From positions 1,178,001-1,242,000 of the forward strand of contig NZ_JACHGW010000001.1 in assembly GCF_014202505.1 (NCBI RefSeq): a stretch of 64,000 nt of DNA, given 5' to 3'. Below the pieces are notes generated by a model, which was not told where the DNA came from, made no database searches, and worked only from the letters and a program-made list of their open reading frames with translations. A program made the position numbers and the translations under genes. This document shows, piece after piece, positions 45,536-54,303 of the stretch. The first letter of the stretch is position 1; each line of letters starts with the position of its first letter. This DNA is from Armatimonas rosea (GTDB taxonomy: Bacteria; Armatimonadota; Armatimonadia; Armatimonadales; Armatimonadaceae).

Positions 45536-46618
45536 ATGCGCAATCTCAATGGTCTCTCACGCACTCGGCTTGGACTCTCCGCTCTGACTCTGATTAGTCT
45601 GATCGGAACCTCCCATGCCCTTACCTTCAACTTCACACCCGTCCCGGGCACGAGCCAGCAAGCCATCGATGGCTTCGCCGCCGCTGGTGCCCGCTGGTCG
45701 GCGCTCTTCACCGACAATGTCACCGTCAATTTGACGATTGGCTTCTCCGCGCTGGGGTCAGGGATTCTGGCACAGGCAGGTAGCACCCAAAATACCTATA
45801 CCTACACCAATGTCCGCAACGCTCTGATCAACGATGCAAGCTCGGCGACGGATGCGGCCGCGATCGCGCAGCTCCCGAACCGTAATGGAGGCACCTCCTT
45901 TGGTGTGATGATCAACCGCACGACCGATAACCCCAACGGGGCCAACAGTGCCACTCCTTTTCTGGACACGACTGGAAACAACACCACCACGGTTCGTATG
46001 AGCAATGCCAATGCTAAGGCACTTGGGCTTCTGTCGGGTAACAATGCTGCAACCGATGCCAGTATTACCTTCAGCACTGCCTTTAGCTGGGACTTCGATC
46101 CCAGCAATGGAATCACCGCGGGAAACTTCGATTTTATCGGGATTGCGACCCATGAGATCGGGCACTCGCTTGGTTTTATCAGTGGCGTCGATACCTTGGA
46201 TGGCAATCCCACGGGGTTCAGCAGCAATGCGTTTACCTTTGTCTCCACCCTGGATCTCTTCCGACGCTCGGCCTTGAGTCTTGCCAATGGGGGAAATGAC
46301 ACCATTGACTGGGCTGCAGATAACCGCGACAAGTACTTCTCGCTGGATGGGGGCACTACCAACCTGGGGCTCTTCTCCAATGGGCAAACCTTTGGCGATG
46401 GTCAGCAGGCAAGCCACTGGAAGGACAACCTGGGGCTGGGCGTGATGGACCCGACGGCGGGTACGGGCGAGCTACTGACCATCACTGCGCGTGATATTCA
46501 AGCGTTCGATGCCATCGGCTGGACACTGGCCGCGACAAGTGCCCCCGAGCCCGGGACACTAGCACTGGCGCTGCTCGGGATTCCCGCTATCGCCGTGCTT
46601 CGCCGTCGCAGAGCGTAG
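45536..46618 (+). CDS. PEP-CTERM metalloprotease-like protein, copy 2
   Basis: This 360-residue paralog of the protein at 41324 has a signal peptide (residues 1-27), THEIGHSLGFISGVD near 205, QASHWKDNLGLGVMDPTAGTGELLTIT near 300 and a C-terminal APEPGTLALALLG sorting tail ending RRRRA. A TATAAT hexamer at 45473 gives a leader of about 55 bases, unlike most genes here. Substrate unknown; both are likely surface or matrix proteases after exosortase processing. Confidence 0.88.
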   Translation: MRNLNGLSRTRLGLSALTLISLIGTSHALTFNFTPVPGTSQQAIDGFAAAGARWSALFTDNVTVNLTIGFSALGSGILAQAGSTQNTYTYTNVRNALINDASSATDAAAIAQLPNRNGGTSFGVMINRTTDNPNGANSATPFLDTTGNNTTTVRMSNANAKALGLLSGNNAATDASITFSTAFSWDFDPSNGITAGNFDFIGIATHEIGHSLGFISGVDTLDGNPTGFSSNAFTFVSTLDLFRRSALSLANGGNDTIDWAADNRDKYFSLDGGTTNLGLFSNGQTFGDGQQASHWKDNLGLGVMDPTAGTGELLTITARDIQAFDAIGWTLAATSAPEPGTLALALLGIPAIAVLRRRRA

Positions 46619-46634
46619 CGACGAGCCATGCAAA

Positions 46635-46668
46635 CAAAAAAGCCCCGGCCAGCTGGCCGGGGCTTTTT
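46635..46668. terminator. Bidirectional terminator between metalloprotease copy 2 and glnII
   Basis: A perfect 12-bp stem AGCCCCGGCCAG/CTGGCCGGGGCT is flanked by A-run (46635-46641) and T-run (46664-46668), so it serves both convergent genes. Confidence 0.9.
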
Positions 46669-46677
46669 GATTTACGC

Positions 46678-47709
46678 TTAGATCTCTGCGGACTTGACCG
46701 TCTTGATGATCCGTGCGGCCACCTTGTAGGGATCGGCGGCGGAGTTGGGACGGCGGTCTTCCAGCCAGCCCTTCCAGCCACGCTGCACGGCTCCGATGGG
46801 GATGCGGATCGACGCGCCCCGGTCGGAGACACCGTAGGAGAACTTGTTCCACGGTGCGGTCTCGTGCTTGCCGGTCAGGCGCAGGTGGTTGTCCGGTCCA
46901 TAGACATCGATATGGGCCATGATGATCTCCTCAGGAGCAAACGCCTGGCAGATCGCATCGTAGACTTCCTTCTTACCCGCGGTGCGCAGGGCGGTGTTGG
47001 AGAAGTTGGCGTGCATGCCCGAGCCGTTCCAGTCGGTATCGCCCAGCGGCTTGCAGTGCCAGTTCACCCAGACATCGTACTCCTCGCCGATGCGCTCCAG
47101 GAGGTAGCGTGCGATCCAGATCTGGTCGCCGGCCTCTTTGGCACCCTTGGCGAAGATCTGAAACTCCCACTGACCCGTGGCGACCTCGGCGTTGATGCCC
47201 TCGACATTCAGGCCTGCCTGAAGGCACTGCTCCAGGTGCTCCTCGACAATGCTACGTCCAAAGGCATTGCGTGCACCCACCGAGCAGTAGTAGGGACCCT
47301 GCGGACCCGGGTAGCCGCGCTCCGGGAAGCCCAGGGGCTTGTTGGTGGAACCGGCGTAGAGGAAGTACTCCTGCTCAAAGCCAAACCAGAAATCGTTGTC
47401 GTCGTCCTCGATTGTCGCGCGGCCATTGGAGCGGTGGGGCATGCCGTAGGCATCGAGAACCTCACACATCACCAGGTAGGCGGGGGTGCCCAGCTTGGAG
47501 CGCTCCGGATCGGGGCAGATAAAGACCGGCTTGAGCTGGCAGTCCGACGAGCCGCCGGGAGCCTGCTCCGTCGAGGAGCCGTCGAACGACCAGATCTCAC
47601 AGTCCTCCAGCTTACCACTGAAGTCGTTCTCAATCTTGGTCTTGCTGCGAAGGCTCTGCATGGGCTGATAGCCGTCGAGCCAGATATATTCCAGTTTTGC
47701 TTTTGCCAT
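46678..47709 (-). CDS. glnII: Glutamine synthetase type II (GSII)
   Basis: This 343-residue enzyme makes glutamine from glutamate, ammonia and ATP. It is of the short GSII type, not the 450-residue bacterial GSI: LEYIWLDGYQPMQSLRSKTK, WSFDGSSTEQAPGGSSDCQLKP near 41, FGFEQEYFLY near 108, GINAEVATGQWEFQI near 170 and DRGASIRIP near 298. GSII is typical of eukaryotes and occurs in some bacteria. No adenylylation-site region exists in GSII. The transcript ends at the shared terminator downstream. No nitrogen regulator gene is adjacent. Confidence 0.94.
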   Translation of the reverse strand: MAKAKLEYIWLDGYQPMQSLRSKTKIENDFSGKLEDCEIWSFDGSSTEQAPGGSSDCQLKPVFICPDPERSKLGTPAYLVMCEVLDAYGMPHRSNGRATIEDDDNDFWFGFEQEYFLYAGSTNKPLGFPERGYPGPQGPYYCSVGARNAFGRSIVEEHLEQCLQAGLNVEGINAEVATGQWEFQIFAKGAKEAGDQIWIARYLLERIGEEYDVWVNWHCKPLGDTDWNGSGMHANFSNTALRTAGKKEVYDAICQAFAPEEIIMAHIDVYGPDNHLRLTGKHETAPWNKFSYGVSDRGASIRIPIGAVQRGWKGWLEDRRPNSAADPYKVAARIIKTVKSAEI

Positions 47710-47804
47710 AATTCGTTACCGTTTTGAGGAGGTTTAGAAGTCGCTCCTCGGGGGAATCGTCGCAGAAATTCTACCCTTTTTTATGTTTCCATTCGGTTTC
47801 CAAA

Positions 47805-47834
47805 CAAAAAAAGCCCCGCCGTAACCGGCGAGGC
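47805..47834 (-). terminator. Terminator of prepilin-like gene copy 2
   Basis: On the minus strand the stem GCCTCGCCG...CGGCGGGGC (one mismatch) is followed by a run of T. It lies 19 bases after the prepilin stop codon and before the glnII leader. Confidence 0.8.
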
Positions 47835-47852
47835 TTCTCGGGGAGTCTTGCT

Positions 47853-48752
47853 CTAGGGGCAGGCGACTGTGTCCTCTGAGTCGAAGATGGGACCACCGGG
47901 GATACCATGGAAGTCGTTGTAGGGATCGGCGGCGGTGCTCACCGTGGAGGCAGGGTTCTCCAGCGCCGTTCCCTTGACCGGGGTCGCGATTCCGGTGCGC
48001 CAGCCGTAGATTGGGGTGCCTGCAGGGCGGCCATTGACCGCAGTCGTGGTGACCTGGTTGGGCGCGGGATTGGCCCCGTAGCGGAACCACTTGGCATGCC
48101 CATCGGAGAAGTTGACATTCACACCGTCGTTGTGGCGCGCATCTGCCAGGAAGTTCTGTGCCCCCAGCTTGACCGTGGGAGCGGCGGCTTCGTTGCGGTG
48201 TGAGCCATCAAAGAACATAATGGTCTCCGCGGGGAAGGCTGCGGCGGCAATGGAGGTCACGGGGGTGTAGGCTCCCTTGAGTGCAGGCATGCCGCCTCCA
48301 CCGCAGAGATTGTCACCAAACAGGCCAAAGTTGGGGACGATTCCCACGTAGCGGAAGACACCCGACCAGAGGGGCCCGAGGCGGCTGTACCAGTCCAGAC
48401 CCGGCTTGTAGCTGGGGCAGTTGAAGATATCGACATTCTTCATGTAGGGCTGCATCAGGTCATAGATCGTGATGACGGAAGGGCCGCCCGCAGGAAGCGC
48501 GACAGGGGTCGTGGTGGCTAAGGGACGAGGCCCCATGTAGGCGGCGGGGGGGAAGGTCTCGTCGTAGTCCTGGACATACTGGAGAACCGCCAGGCCGATC
48601 TGCTTCTGGTTGGAGAGACAGGAGGCGGAGCGCGCTTTTTCCCGTGCCTGGGCAAAGACGGGGAAGAGAATGGCTGCCAGGATGGCGATAATGGCGATTA
48701 CCACGAGGAGCTCGATGAGGGTAAACCCGGTGGCACGGCACTTTCTAGTCAT
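47853..48752 (-). CDS. Prepilin-like protein (DUF1559/H-x9-DG type), copy 2
   Basis: This 299-residue protein has a prepilin leader [20 protein letters not shown] with cleavage after G9, [21 protein letters not shown], and the closing [26 protein letters not shown] 48752 is preferred over an upstream in-frame codon because AAGGAT lies about 13 bases before it and the leader length is then typical. It is one of four such genes in the window, transcribed alone. Confidence 0.88.
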   Translation of the reverse strand: MTRKCRATGFTLIELLVVIAIIAILAAILFPVFAQAREKARSASCLSNQKQIGLAVLQYVQDYDETFPPAAYMGPRPLATTTPVALPAGGPSVITIYDLMQPYMKNVDIFNCPSYKPGLDWYSRLGPLWSGVFRYVGIVPNFGLFGDNLCGGGGMPALKGAYTPVTSIAAAAFPAETIMFFDGSHRNEAAAPTVKLGAQNFLADARHNDGVNVNFSDGHAKWFRYGANPAPNQVTTTAVNGRPAGTPIYGWRTGIATPVKGTALENPASTVSTAADPYNDFHGIPGGPIFDSEDTVACP

Positions 48753-49201
48753 AGAAAAAGAAATCCTTATTGATTTAGCTAGCGAGATCTTACCCTGATT
48801 TCTCAGGGCCATCGCACGTGCAGTAAGACAGAGCTGCGGCGTATTAGGTTCCCAATCGTATCATAATTTGTTAATGATTATCAAGGTATATAAGCCCCAT
48901 TGGCTCCCCCCAGGTGCAGTGCGAGGATCGCCTTGCGGCTTGTACAGGCCTGGAAGGAGATCGGGAGCCGGAACTCAGATCACTGCGGGCTAAGGGACGC
49001 GGAGCCACTCCTGCGGAGCAGATCGCTCTCACGAAGGATCGTATTTACCGCAGGGCACTGATCGGCGTGCTCGGTGAGGTGTCGCACAAGCCCTTTGCGC
49101 TACTTTATTGACGACGGTTGGGGATACATGGGCAGCAGCTCTGGATGCCCATGTATCACGAGACAGACCCTGGAAGAGAGCCCTGTTTTATCGAAGGAGC
49201 C
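48753..49201. other. Long intergenic region with 12-bp perfect inverted repeat
   Basis: The first 150 bases are AT-rich and hold the prepilin promoter. A short plus-strand frame (48914-49111, 65 codons) is preceded by TATATAA but resembles nothing known to me and is not called as a gene. The striking feature is a perfect inverted repeat, GATACATGGGCA at 49123-49134 and TGCCCATGTATC at 49146-49157, with an 11-base loop and no T-run. Confidence 0.5.
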
Positions 49202-49873
49202 CTAATTTGTCGCGGTCATCAGGGTGCTTAGCCGGCGTGGGTTGCGGGATGCCAAGGAGGCGGACTCATTGCTCGGAGGCACGGCAACCACAACAACCTC
49301 AGGCTCCTTCGCTTCGGGAGTTTCTTGCGATGGAACTTGGCTTACGGGGGAGCTAGTGTCTACCAGGAGGGAGATCAGCTGATCGAGCTGCTCACTCGAC
49401 TGGGTTAGATGCCACTGCTTCTGCTTCGAGTCTTCCTGAAGCTGGTCCCGTAGGTTCCAAAGCCGGTCTATCTCCGCATTGATCTCCGCGACAGAGGCTT
49501 CTGACTCCTCAGCGGACTGCTTGATCTCTTGCATGAGGTGTGCCTTGCGCTTGGAGGCTTCGACTAAGACCTGATCGATATCACCGTCACTCTGCTGGAG
49601 GATCGATTGCTGGCAGATTTGCTGCTTGATCTCTCTTGGAATATTGTCCGTAAAGGTGCTGACGAGAGAAATCGCGTTTTCTAAGACTTTGCTATAGTTG
49701 GTTTCTGATTTTTTTGTGGGGAGTATTAGCTCGTCATAGTGCTTATTATATTTTATGCTGGTATGGCCGTTTTTCTTCGGGGTGGGCTCTGTGCTTAGCA
49801 TAGATTCCGTGTTCGATTTTGAATCCGCGAATATATTGCTGAAAAAAGAAGGTCGTTTAGGTTTTGGTTCCAT
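49202..49873 (-). CDS. Coiled-coil protein of low G+C, function unknown
   Basis: This 223-residue hydrophilic protein has a long central helix with coiled-coil character (residues about 100-170, EASKRKAHLMQEIKQSAEESEASVAEINAEIDRLW as a run of heptads) between disordered Ser/Thr/Pro-rich ends. Its DNA is visibly AT-richer than its neighbours, with codons such as AAA, ATT and TCT. No family is recognised. It may be of foreign origin or a fast-evolving scaffold protein. TATAAA lies close to the start. Confidence 0.6.
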   Translation of the reverse strand: MEPKPKRPSFFSNIFADSKSNTESMLSTEPTPKKNGHTSIKYNKHYDELILPTKKSETNYSKVLENAISLVSTFTDNIPREIKQQICQQSILQQSDGDIDQVLVEASKRKAHLMQEIKQSAEESEASVAEINAEIDRLWNLRDQLQEDSKQKQWHLTQSSEQLDQLISLLVDTSSPVSQVPSQETPEAKEPEVVVVAVPPSNESASLASRNPRRLSTLMTATN

Positions 49874-50015
49874 GGTTTTATACCCGTAGATTAAGAGTTG
49901 CTTATGCCCTAAAGTATTGGCGGCGCTTAGGAATTCGTTTAGGGAAGTCGCTACAAACCGGTAGAACTACGAGTTTAAGCTTGGGAGCATTTTGGGGAGA
50001 TAAAACTTTGCTATA

Positions 50016-50927
50016 TCAGGATAACGCACGGAGAAGCTCGGTCACCTTCTTTCCCTCTGTACCCGTCACATGGCCCGGCTCCTGGTTGACTAAGGCCTGC
50101 ACGAAAGGCAGGTGGGTGGGGGCTGGGGTCTCAAAGCGGTGCTCGACCCCGTTGAGAGTGAACGCGGTGCCGTCGAAGGGATCACAGGTGAGGGTGCCGT
50201 CGGTGCCAAACAGCTCTAGGACATCCCGGCTAGGACGGGTCGCAAAGTGAAAGCATGCAGAGGCCACGACACCGCTGGCGAACTGAAGCGCAAAGACACT
50301 GTCGTTCTCCGCGGCGTGGTGCCCGAGGCGATTGGCGGCAAAGCCGTGGACCGCGGTGATATCGCCTAGCAGATAGAGGAGCATGTCGAGACGGTGTGAG
50401 CCGACATCCACCACATGGCCCCCGCCCGAGATCGCCGGGTCCACCCGCCAGCCGCTCGCCGGAGCTTTGGTGCAGAGCTGGAGCCGTGCCCCAAGGACGG
50501 TTCCTAGTGCCCCTGCCTCCAGGGCTGCCTTGATCGCCTGGAACTTGGGCCAGTAGCGCCGGTAGTAGGCGACATGGAGCGAGACCCCCGCCGCCGCGCA
50601 GGCCGCGATCATCTGGTCGCACTCCGCCACGGTGAGCGCCATGGGCTTCTCGACCAAGACATGCTTGCCCGCCGCCGCCGCTTGGAGCGTCTGCTCACAG
50701 TGTAGGTGGGGCGGCGTGGCAATATAGACCGCATCAACCTCGGGGTCCGAGAGCAGCCCCTCGACGGTTGCATAGGCCCGTCTTGCTCCGTGCCGCCGCG
50801 CGAAGTCCTGGGCTTTCTCCAAGTCCCGACGCATCACCGCGATGAGCGCGGAGCCCTCTGCTTGGTAGAGCGCCGGGCCGCCCTTCTTCTCCGCCACATC
50901 GCCACAGCCTAAAATTCCCCAACGCAT
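50016..50927 (-). CDS. Gfo/Idh/MocA family oxidoreductase 1
   Basis: This 303-residue NAD(P)-dependent oxidoreductase reads WGILGCGDVAEKKGGPAL at the start (Rossmann loop GxGxxA), DAVYIATPPHLHCEQTLQAAAAGKHVLVEKPMALTVAECD (EKP motif near 94), and GGGHVVDVGSHRLDMLLYLLGD near 168 (the GGGxxxDxGxHxxD catalytic motif). Members act on sugars, inositols or related polyols. A TAGAGT hexamer lies six bases before ATG. It is monocistronic; the substrate is unknown. Confidence 0.92.
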   Translation of the reverse strand: MRWGILGCGDVAEKKGGPALYQAEGSALIAVMRRDLEKAQDFARRHGARRAYATVEGLLSDPEVDAVYIATPPHLHCEQTLQAAAAGKHVLVEKPMALTVAECDQMIAACAAAGVSLHVAYYRRYWPKFQAIKAALEAGALGTVLGARLQLCTKAPASGWRVDPAISGGGHVVDVGSHRLDMLLYLLGDITAVHGFAANRLGHHAAENDSVFALQFASGVVASACFHFATRPSRDVLELFGTDGTLTCDPFDGTAFTLNGVEHRFETPAPTHLPFVQALVNQEPGHVTGTEGKKVTELLRALS

Positions 50928-51043
50928 GCCACTACTCTACCAGGATCAGGGCAAAACTTCACACAAAGTTAATCTTTGATTCGCGAATAATAATACAGGT
51001 ATTTTGTTTCATGTGATATTCTCTTGGCGGAGAAATGATAGTT

Positions 51044-51901
51044 ATGAAACGACACGCCTTTACATTAATTGAGCTGCTAGTGGTGATTGCCATTATTGCC
51101 ATTCTAGCTGCGATTCTCTTCCCTGTCTTTGCCCAAGCACGCGAGAAAGCACGCTCCGCTTCCTGTCTCTCAAATATGAAGCAGATCGGAATTGCTGCGA
51201 TGATGTATTTGCAGGACTACGACGAGCGAATGCCCTCGGATGCAGGGGTCGCTCGCCCTGCCTGTCCGGCTGCACTCGACGGCGACTGGGGTAAGGACTT
51301 CTGGGTCTTTCACTTCTATCCCTACATCAAGCAGCGGGCGGGAAATATTCAGCAACAGGGTGCGAGCATCTTCAACTGCCCCAGTGGCTCGTCGCTCCAT
51401 GAGATGGATATGCCGGGAGACTATGTCTGCTACGGCTTTACGCCCCAGTGGCTCCAGCAGAACTGGAACCTGGTGCCCCGCGCCAATGGGAGCTTCGCTT
51501 GGTACAACTCCTACGCCATCAACGAGCACCTCTGCGATGCGGAGTTCCCCAACGAAGGGCCGGAGCTGGCTCGCTGGGAAGAGCCTGCCAACTCGTACAT
51601 GATCCTGGAGGCCAATAAGTCCGAGCTGGAGGGGGACGAGCTCTCCCGCACGCCTGGAACCTTCGCCAAAAATAACTGGATTGGTGCGCAGGTGCGCCAT
51701 AGTGAGGGAATGAACATTACCTACCTCGACGGTCACGCAAAGTGGCTTCGGGTGAGCTACGGAACCCTCTCCAGCTCGTCGGCAACACGCGCTAACTGGA
51801 TCTCTCCTCCGGGAGCCGCTAACTCCCAGTTCGACTGTGGCCCTTGGACAGCACCAGGCAATGACAACGTGCGCTTTGACAACGGCCAGCCCTGTAAATA
51901 A
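51044..51901 (+). CDS. Prepilin-like protein (DUF1559/H-x9-DG type), copy 3
   Basis: This 285-residue protein begins [20 protein letters not shown], with [33 protein letters not shown] 51044 rather than 51035 because GGAG at 51029-51032 is then at the right distance. It ends with [24 protein letters not shown]. Leader peptidase cleavage would follow A5 unless an adjacent glycine is used, slightly unusual since most have G. It is followed after six bases by the phytase-like gene, suggesting co-transcription. Confidence 0.87.
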   Translation: MKRHAFTLIELLVVIAIIAILAAILFPVFAQAREKARSASCLSNMKQIGIAAMMYLQDYDERMPSDAGVARPACPAALDGDWGKDFWVFHFYPYIKQRAGNIQQQGASIFNCPSGSSLHEMDMPGDYVCYGFTPQWLQQNWNLVPRANGSFAWYNSYAINEHLCDAEFPNEGPELARWEEPANSYMILEANKSELEGDELSRTPGTFAKNNWIGAQVRHSEGMNITYLDGHAKWLRVSYGTLSSSSATRANWISPPGAANSQFDCGPWTAPGNDNVRFDNGQPCK

Positions 51902-51907
51902 GCACGT

Positions 51908-52846
51908 ATGCATATCATAGAACTCAAGCCCACTGTCGCCACCGAGCCAGTGGGCACCGACCCTGATGACCCCGCGATCTGGATGCATCCCCACCAACCT
52001 GAGAGGAGCCTGATCCTGGGGACAAATAAGACGTCCGCAGCGGAGGGCGGGGCACTCTATGTGTTTGGGCTTGATGGGAAAGTCCGCCAGATTTTTGGCG
52101 GACTTGATCGTCCCAACAATGTCGCTGTGCGTGGCTCACTGGCAGCGGTCACAGAGCGCCTGAGGTCCCAGCTTCACTTCTTCCGCATCGCCGATACGGC
52201 CAAGCCGCTCACGGACGCAGGAGTGCTGCCGGTTTTTGTCGGGGAGAAAGACGACTTCGCGGCCCCGATGGGGATCGACTTTTACCTTCGCCCCCGCGAT
52301 AAGGCCCTCTTTGTGATCGTCAGCCGCAAGAGTGGCCCCGCGACAGGCTACTTAGAGCAGTGGCGTCTCCAGACGAGAGGCACGAACGTCACCGGGACAC
52401 TTGTCCGGCGCTTTGGTAGCTACTCCGGCAAGAAAGAGATCGAGTCGGTGGCGGTGGACGATGCAGCCGATCTGGTGTACTACAGCGACGAGGGCTTTGG
52501 AGTTCGTTGCTGGCCCGCCGACCCCGATGCGCCTCAGGCAAATCGAGAGCGGGCGGTCTTTGCGCGCACAGGCTGGAAGGGCGATCACGAAGGAATCGCG
52601 CTCTGGGGGAACTACGTGGTCTGCACCGATCAGATCGTTGGGGGCAGTCTCTACTATGGATTCAAAAAAGAGAGCCCTGATACTCCGCACTTCGTGATCC
52701 GTGGCGGCGCAGATGAGACCGATGGAATTGAGATGGTAGGCAAGCCGCTGGGCAAGCGCTTCCCCCACGGTATCTTGGTGGCCATGAATAGTAATACTAA
52801 GAATTTTTTATGCTATTCACTGCCGCATACTCGCTCGGTGAGGTGA
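51908..52846 (+). CDS. Beta-propeller phytase-like protein
   Basis: This 312-residue protein matches beta-propeller 3-phytases: VGTDPDDPAIWMHPHQPERSLILGTNK near residues 15-42, GGALYVFGLDGKVRQ and KEIESVAVDDAADLVYYSDEGFGVR near 178, and DGIEMVGKPLGKRFPHGILVAMNS at the end. These enzymes use calcium to release phosphate from phytate and are normally secreted, yet no signal peptide is visible here. It lies six bases after prepilin copy 3. Cytosolic location or an alternative substrate is possible. Confidence 0.85.
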   Translation: MHIIELKPTVATEPVGTDPDDPAIWMHPHQPERSLILGTNKTSAAEGGALYVFGLDGKVRQIFGGLDRPNNVAVRGSLAAVTERLRSQLHFFRIADTAKPLTDAGVLPVFVGEKDDFAAPMGIDFYLRPRDKALFVIVSRKSGPATGYLEQWRLQTRGTNVTGTLVRRFGSYSGKKEIESVAVDDAADLVYYSDEGFGVRCWPADPDAPQANRERAVFARTGWKGDHEGIALWGNYVVCTDQIVGGSLYYGFKKESPDTPHFVIRGGADETDGIEMVGKPLGKRFPHGILVAMNSNTKNFLCYSLPHTRSVR

Positions 52847-52907
52847 AAATGGCGGCTTAAACATAAATTAATCATACTGTAACCTCAGCTTAATAAAGGC
52901 GTTGCTC

Positions 52908-52930
52908 ATAGCCCCTAACATGGGGGCTAT
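52908..52930 (+). promoter_or_regulatory. Hairpin covering the start of prepilin copy 4
   Basis: ATAGCCCC (52908-52915) and GGGGCTAT (52923-52930) form an eight-bp stem with a seven-base loop. One candidate ATG lies at the loop-stem edge (52920) and the other (52929) in the 3' arm, so translation may depend on opening the hairpin. Confidence 0.5.
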
Positions 52931-53759
52931 GAAACGTGCTTTTACATTAATTGAATTATTGGTAGTTATTGCTATTATCGCCATCTTGGCCGCCATTCTC
53001 TTTCCTGTCTTCGCACAGGCGCGTGAGAAGGCACGCCAGACCTCCTGCCTCTCGAACATGAAGCAGCTGGGCCTAGGGCTGATGATGTACGCGCAGGACT
53101 ACGACGAGACCTTGATGCAGACGACCTGGGAGATTCCGACCTGGAAGGTGCACTGGTCCTATGTCCTCCAGCCCTATGTCAAGAACGAGCGTGTCTTTGT
53201 CTGCCCCTCCGATCCCGCTCCGGTCAAGCCCAACGCGCCTTGTGCCGCGGGACAGGTAGTGGGGGTGAGCTGCGACGGCCAGGTGCCCGCCTTCTCCTAC
53301 ATCAATAACTACAACGTCATCCCTGCCCACGACTGGCTGGCCCCCAGTGCTGCCGCCATCGAGGCACCCGCCAACCTGATCGCCCTCGCCGAGCGCCGCG
53401 ATAAGCTGACCAGCGGCGCCGTGGTTGGTCAGTGGAAGGGGATGAGCGGGCTCGTGGCTACCAGCACGGCACGTGGGTCGTCCTCAGGAGGCGGCCAGAT
53501 CTGTCCCGGCGATACCTGGAGGCTAGTCACCAAGGCCGATGCCGATGCAGGACTGCTGGCCGCCAACGACAAGAAACCTGAGCTGATCCGTGTCAAGTGG
53601 GATCGGCACAACCAGGGGGCGAACTACACCTTCGCCGATGGCCATGCCAAGTGGTTGCGTGTCGAGCAGACAATCGATCCCAATAGCTTCCTCTGGGGCG
53701 ATAGGTTCCTGCCCACTCCCTTTGTTCCCAACCCGCTGGGCGCACCGCCCTGTAACTAG
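52929..53759 (+). CDS. Prepilin-like protein (DUF1559/H-x9-DG type), copy 4
   Basis: This 276-residue protein starts [20 protein letters not shown] and continues [31 protein letters not shown]; the end is [20 protein letters not shown]. It is closest to copies 2 and 3. The start may be 52929 or 52920; both lie in a hairpin and no Shine-Dalgarno sequence is apparent. Cysteine-containing insertions differ between copies (here [11 protein letters not shown]), suggesting divergent surface parts on a common pilin core. Confidence 0.85.
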   Translation: MKRAFTLIELLVVIAIIAILAAILFPVFAQAREKARQTSCLSNMKQLGLGLMMYAQDYDETLMQTTWEIPTWKVHWSYVLQPYVKNERVFVCPSDPAPVKPNAPCAAGQVVGVSCDGQVPAFSYINNYNVIPAHDWLAPSAAAIEAPANLIALAERRDKLTSGAVVGQWKGMSGLVATSTARGSSSGGGQICPGDTWRLVTKADADAGLLAANDKKPELIRVKWDRHNQGANYTFADGHAKWLRVEQTIDPNSFLWGDRFLPTPFVPNPLGAPPCN

Positions 53760-53793
53760 GGCCTGCCTGCTCTGCGTGGTACCATAACGCTCG

Positions 53794-54303
53794 ATGATCT
53801 CTGAGACTTTAGGGGCGGTAGCGGCGGCGATCACCGCCGCCTGGGAGCCCACTGCTAAGAAGACCGCCGCGCAGGAGAGCCGCCCTCGGACCCTCGTTCT
53901 CGCTGCGGTCAACCCGCCCCGCACCCTGGGGCTCTGGGAGCGCGAGCTACTCATCGCCGCCGGAGCAACGGGGCTGGCCAACCCTGAGGCGCACGACCTG
54001 ACCGCTGCGGAGCTCACCGCCTTCGCCCCCGAGGTGATCGTGATCGTCGGCGAGGACACCGAGGGGCTTACGGAGCTGGAGGGCTGGTTTGCGCTCCCCG
54101 CGGTCACGGAGCACGAGGTCTATTTAGTGGAGCCCGCCTATATCAGCGAGGTGGGGGAGGGACTGGCGGAGGCCGCGCGTGTCTTGGCAACCATCCTCCA
54201 CCCGGATATCTTTACCCAGATGCTCCCCTCGTTCTCGGTCCAGCTCGCCCCGCTGGAGCTCTTCACACCTCCGAGCCCCGACGATGCTGAATCTGACGGA
54301 TGA
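53794..54303 (+). CDS. Half B12/metal-receptor-fold protein, function unknown
   Basis: This 169-residue protein lacks a signal peptide. The stretch WERELLIAAGATGLANPEAHDLTAAELTAFAPEVIVIVGED and later VYLVEPAYISEVGEGLAEAARVLATILHPDIF resembles the C-terminal lobe of BtuF/FecB-type receptors (PF01497 pattern: 'll.l.PDvivv', then a strand and end helix), but the N-terminal lobe is missing. The gene directly after it encodes a full-length receptor-like protein and overlaps by 20 bases. Ligand unknown. Confidence 0.5.
   Translation: MISETLGAVAAAITAAWEPTAKKTAAQESRPRTLVLAAVNPPRTLGLWERELLIAAGATGLANPEAHDLTAAELTAFAPEVIVIVGEDTEGLTELEGWFALPAVTEHEVYLVEPAYISEVGEGLAEAARVLATILHPDIFTQMLPSFSVQLAPLELFTPPSPDDAESDG

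Noticed and set aside
48914-49111. Possible 65-codon gene after TATATAA
   Set aside because: No ribosome binding site, no recognisable family and ordinary composition; kept only as a remark in the intergenic entry.
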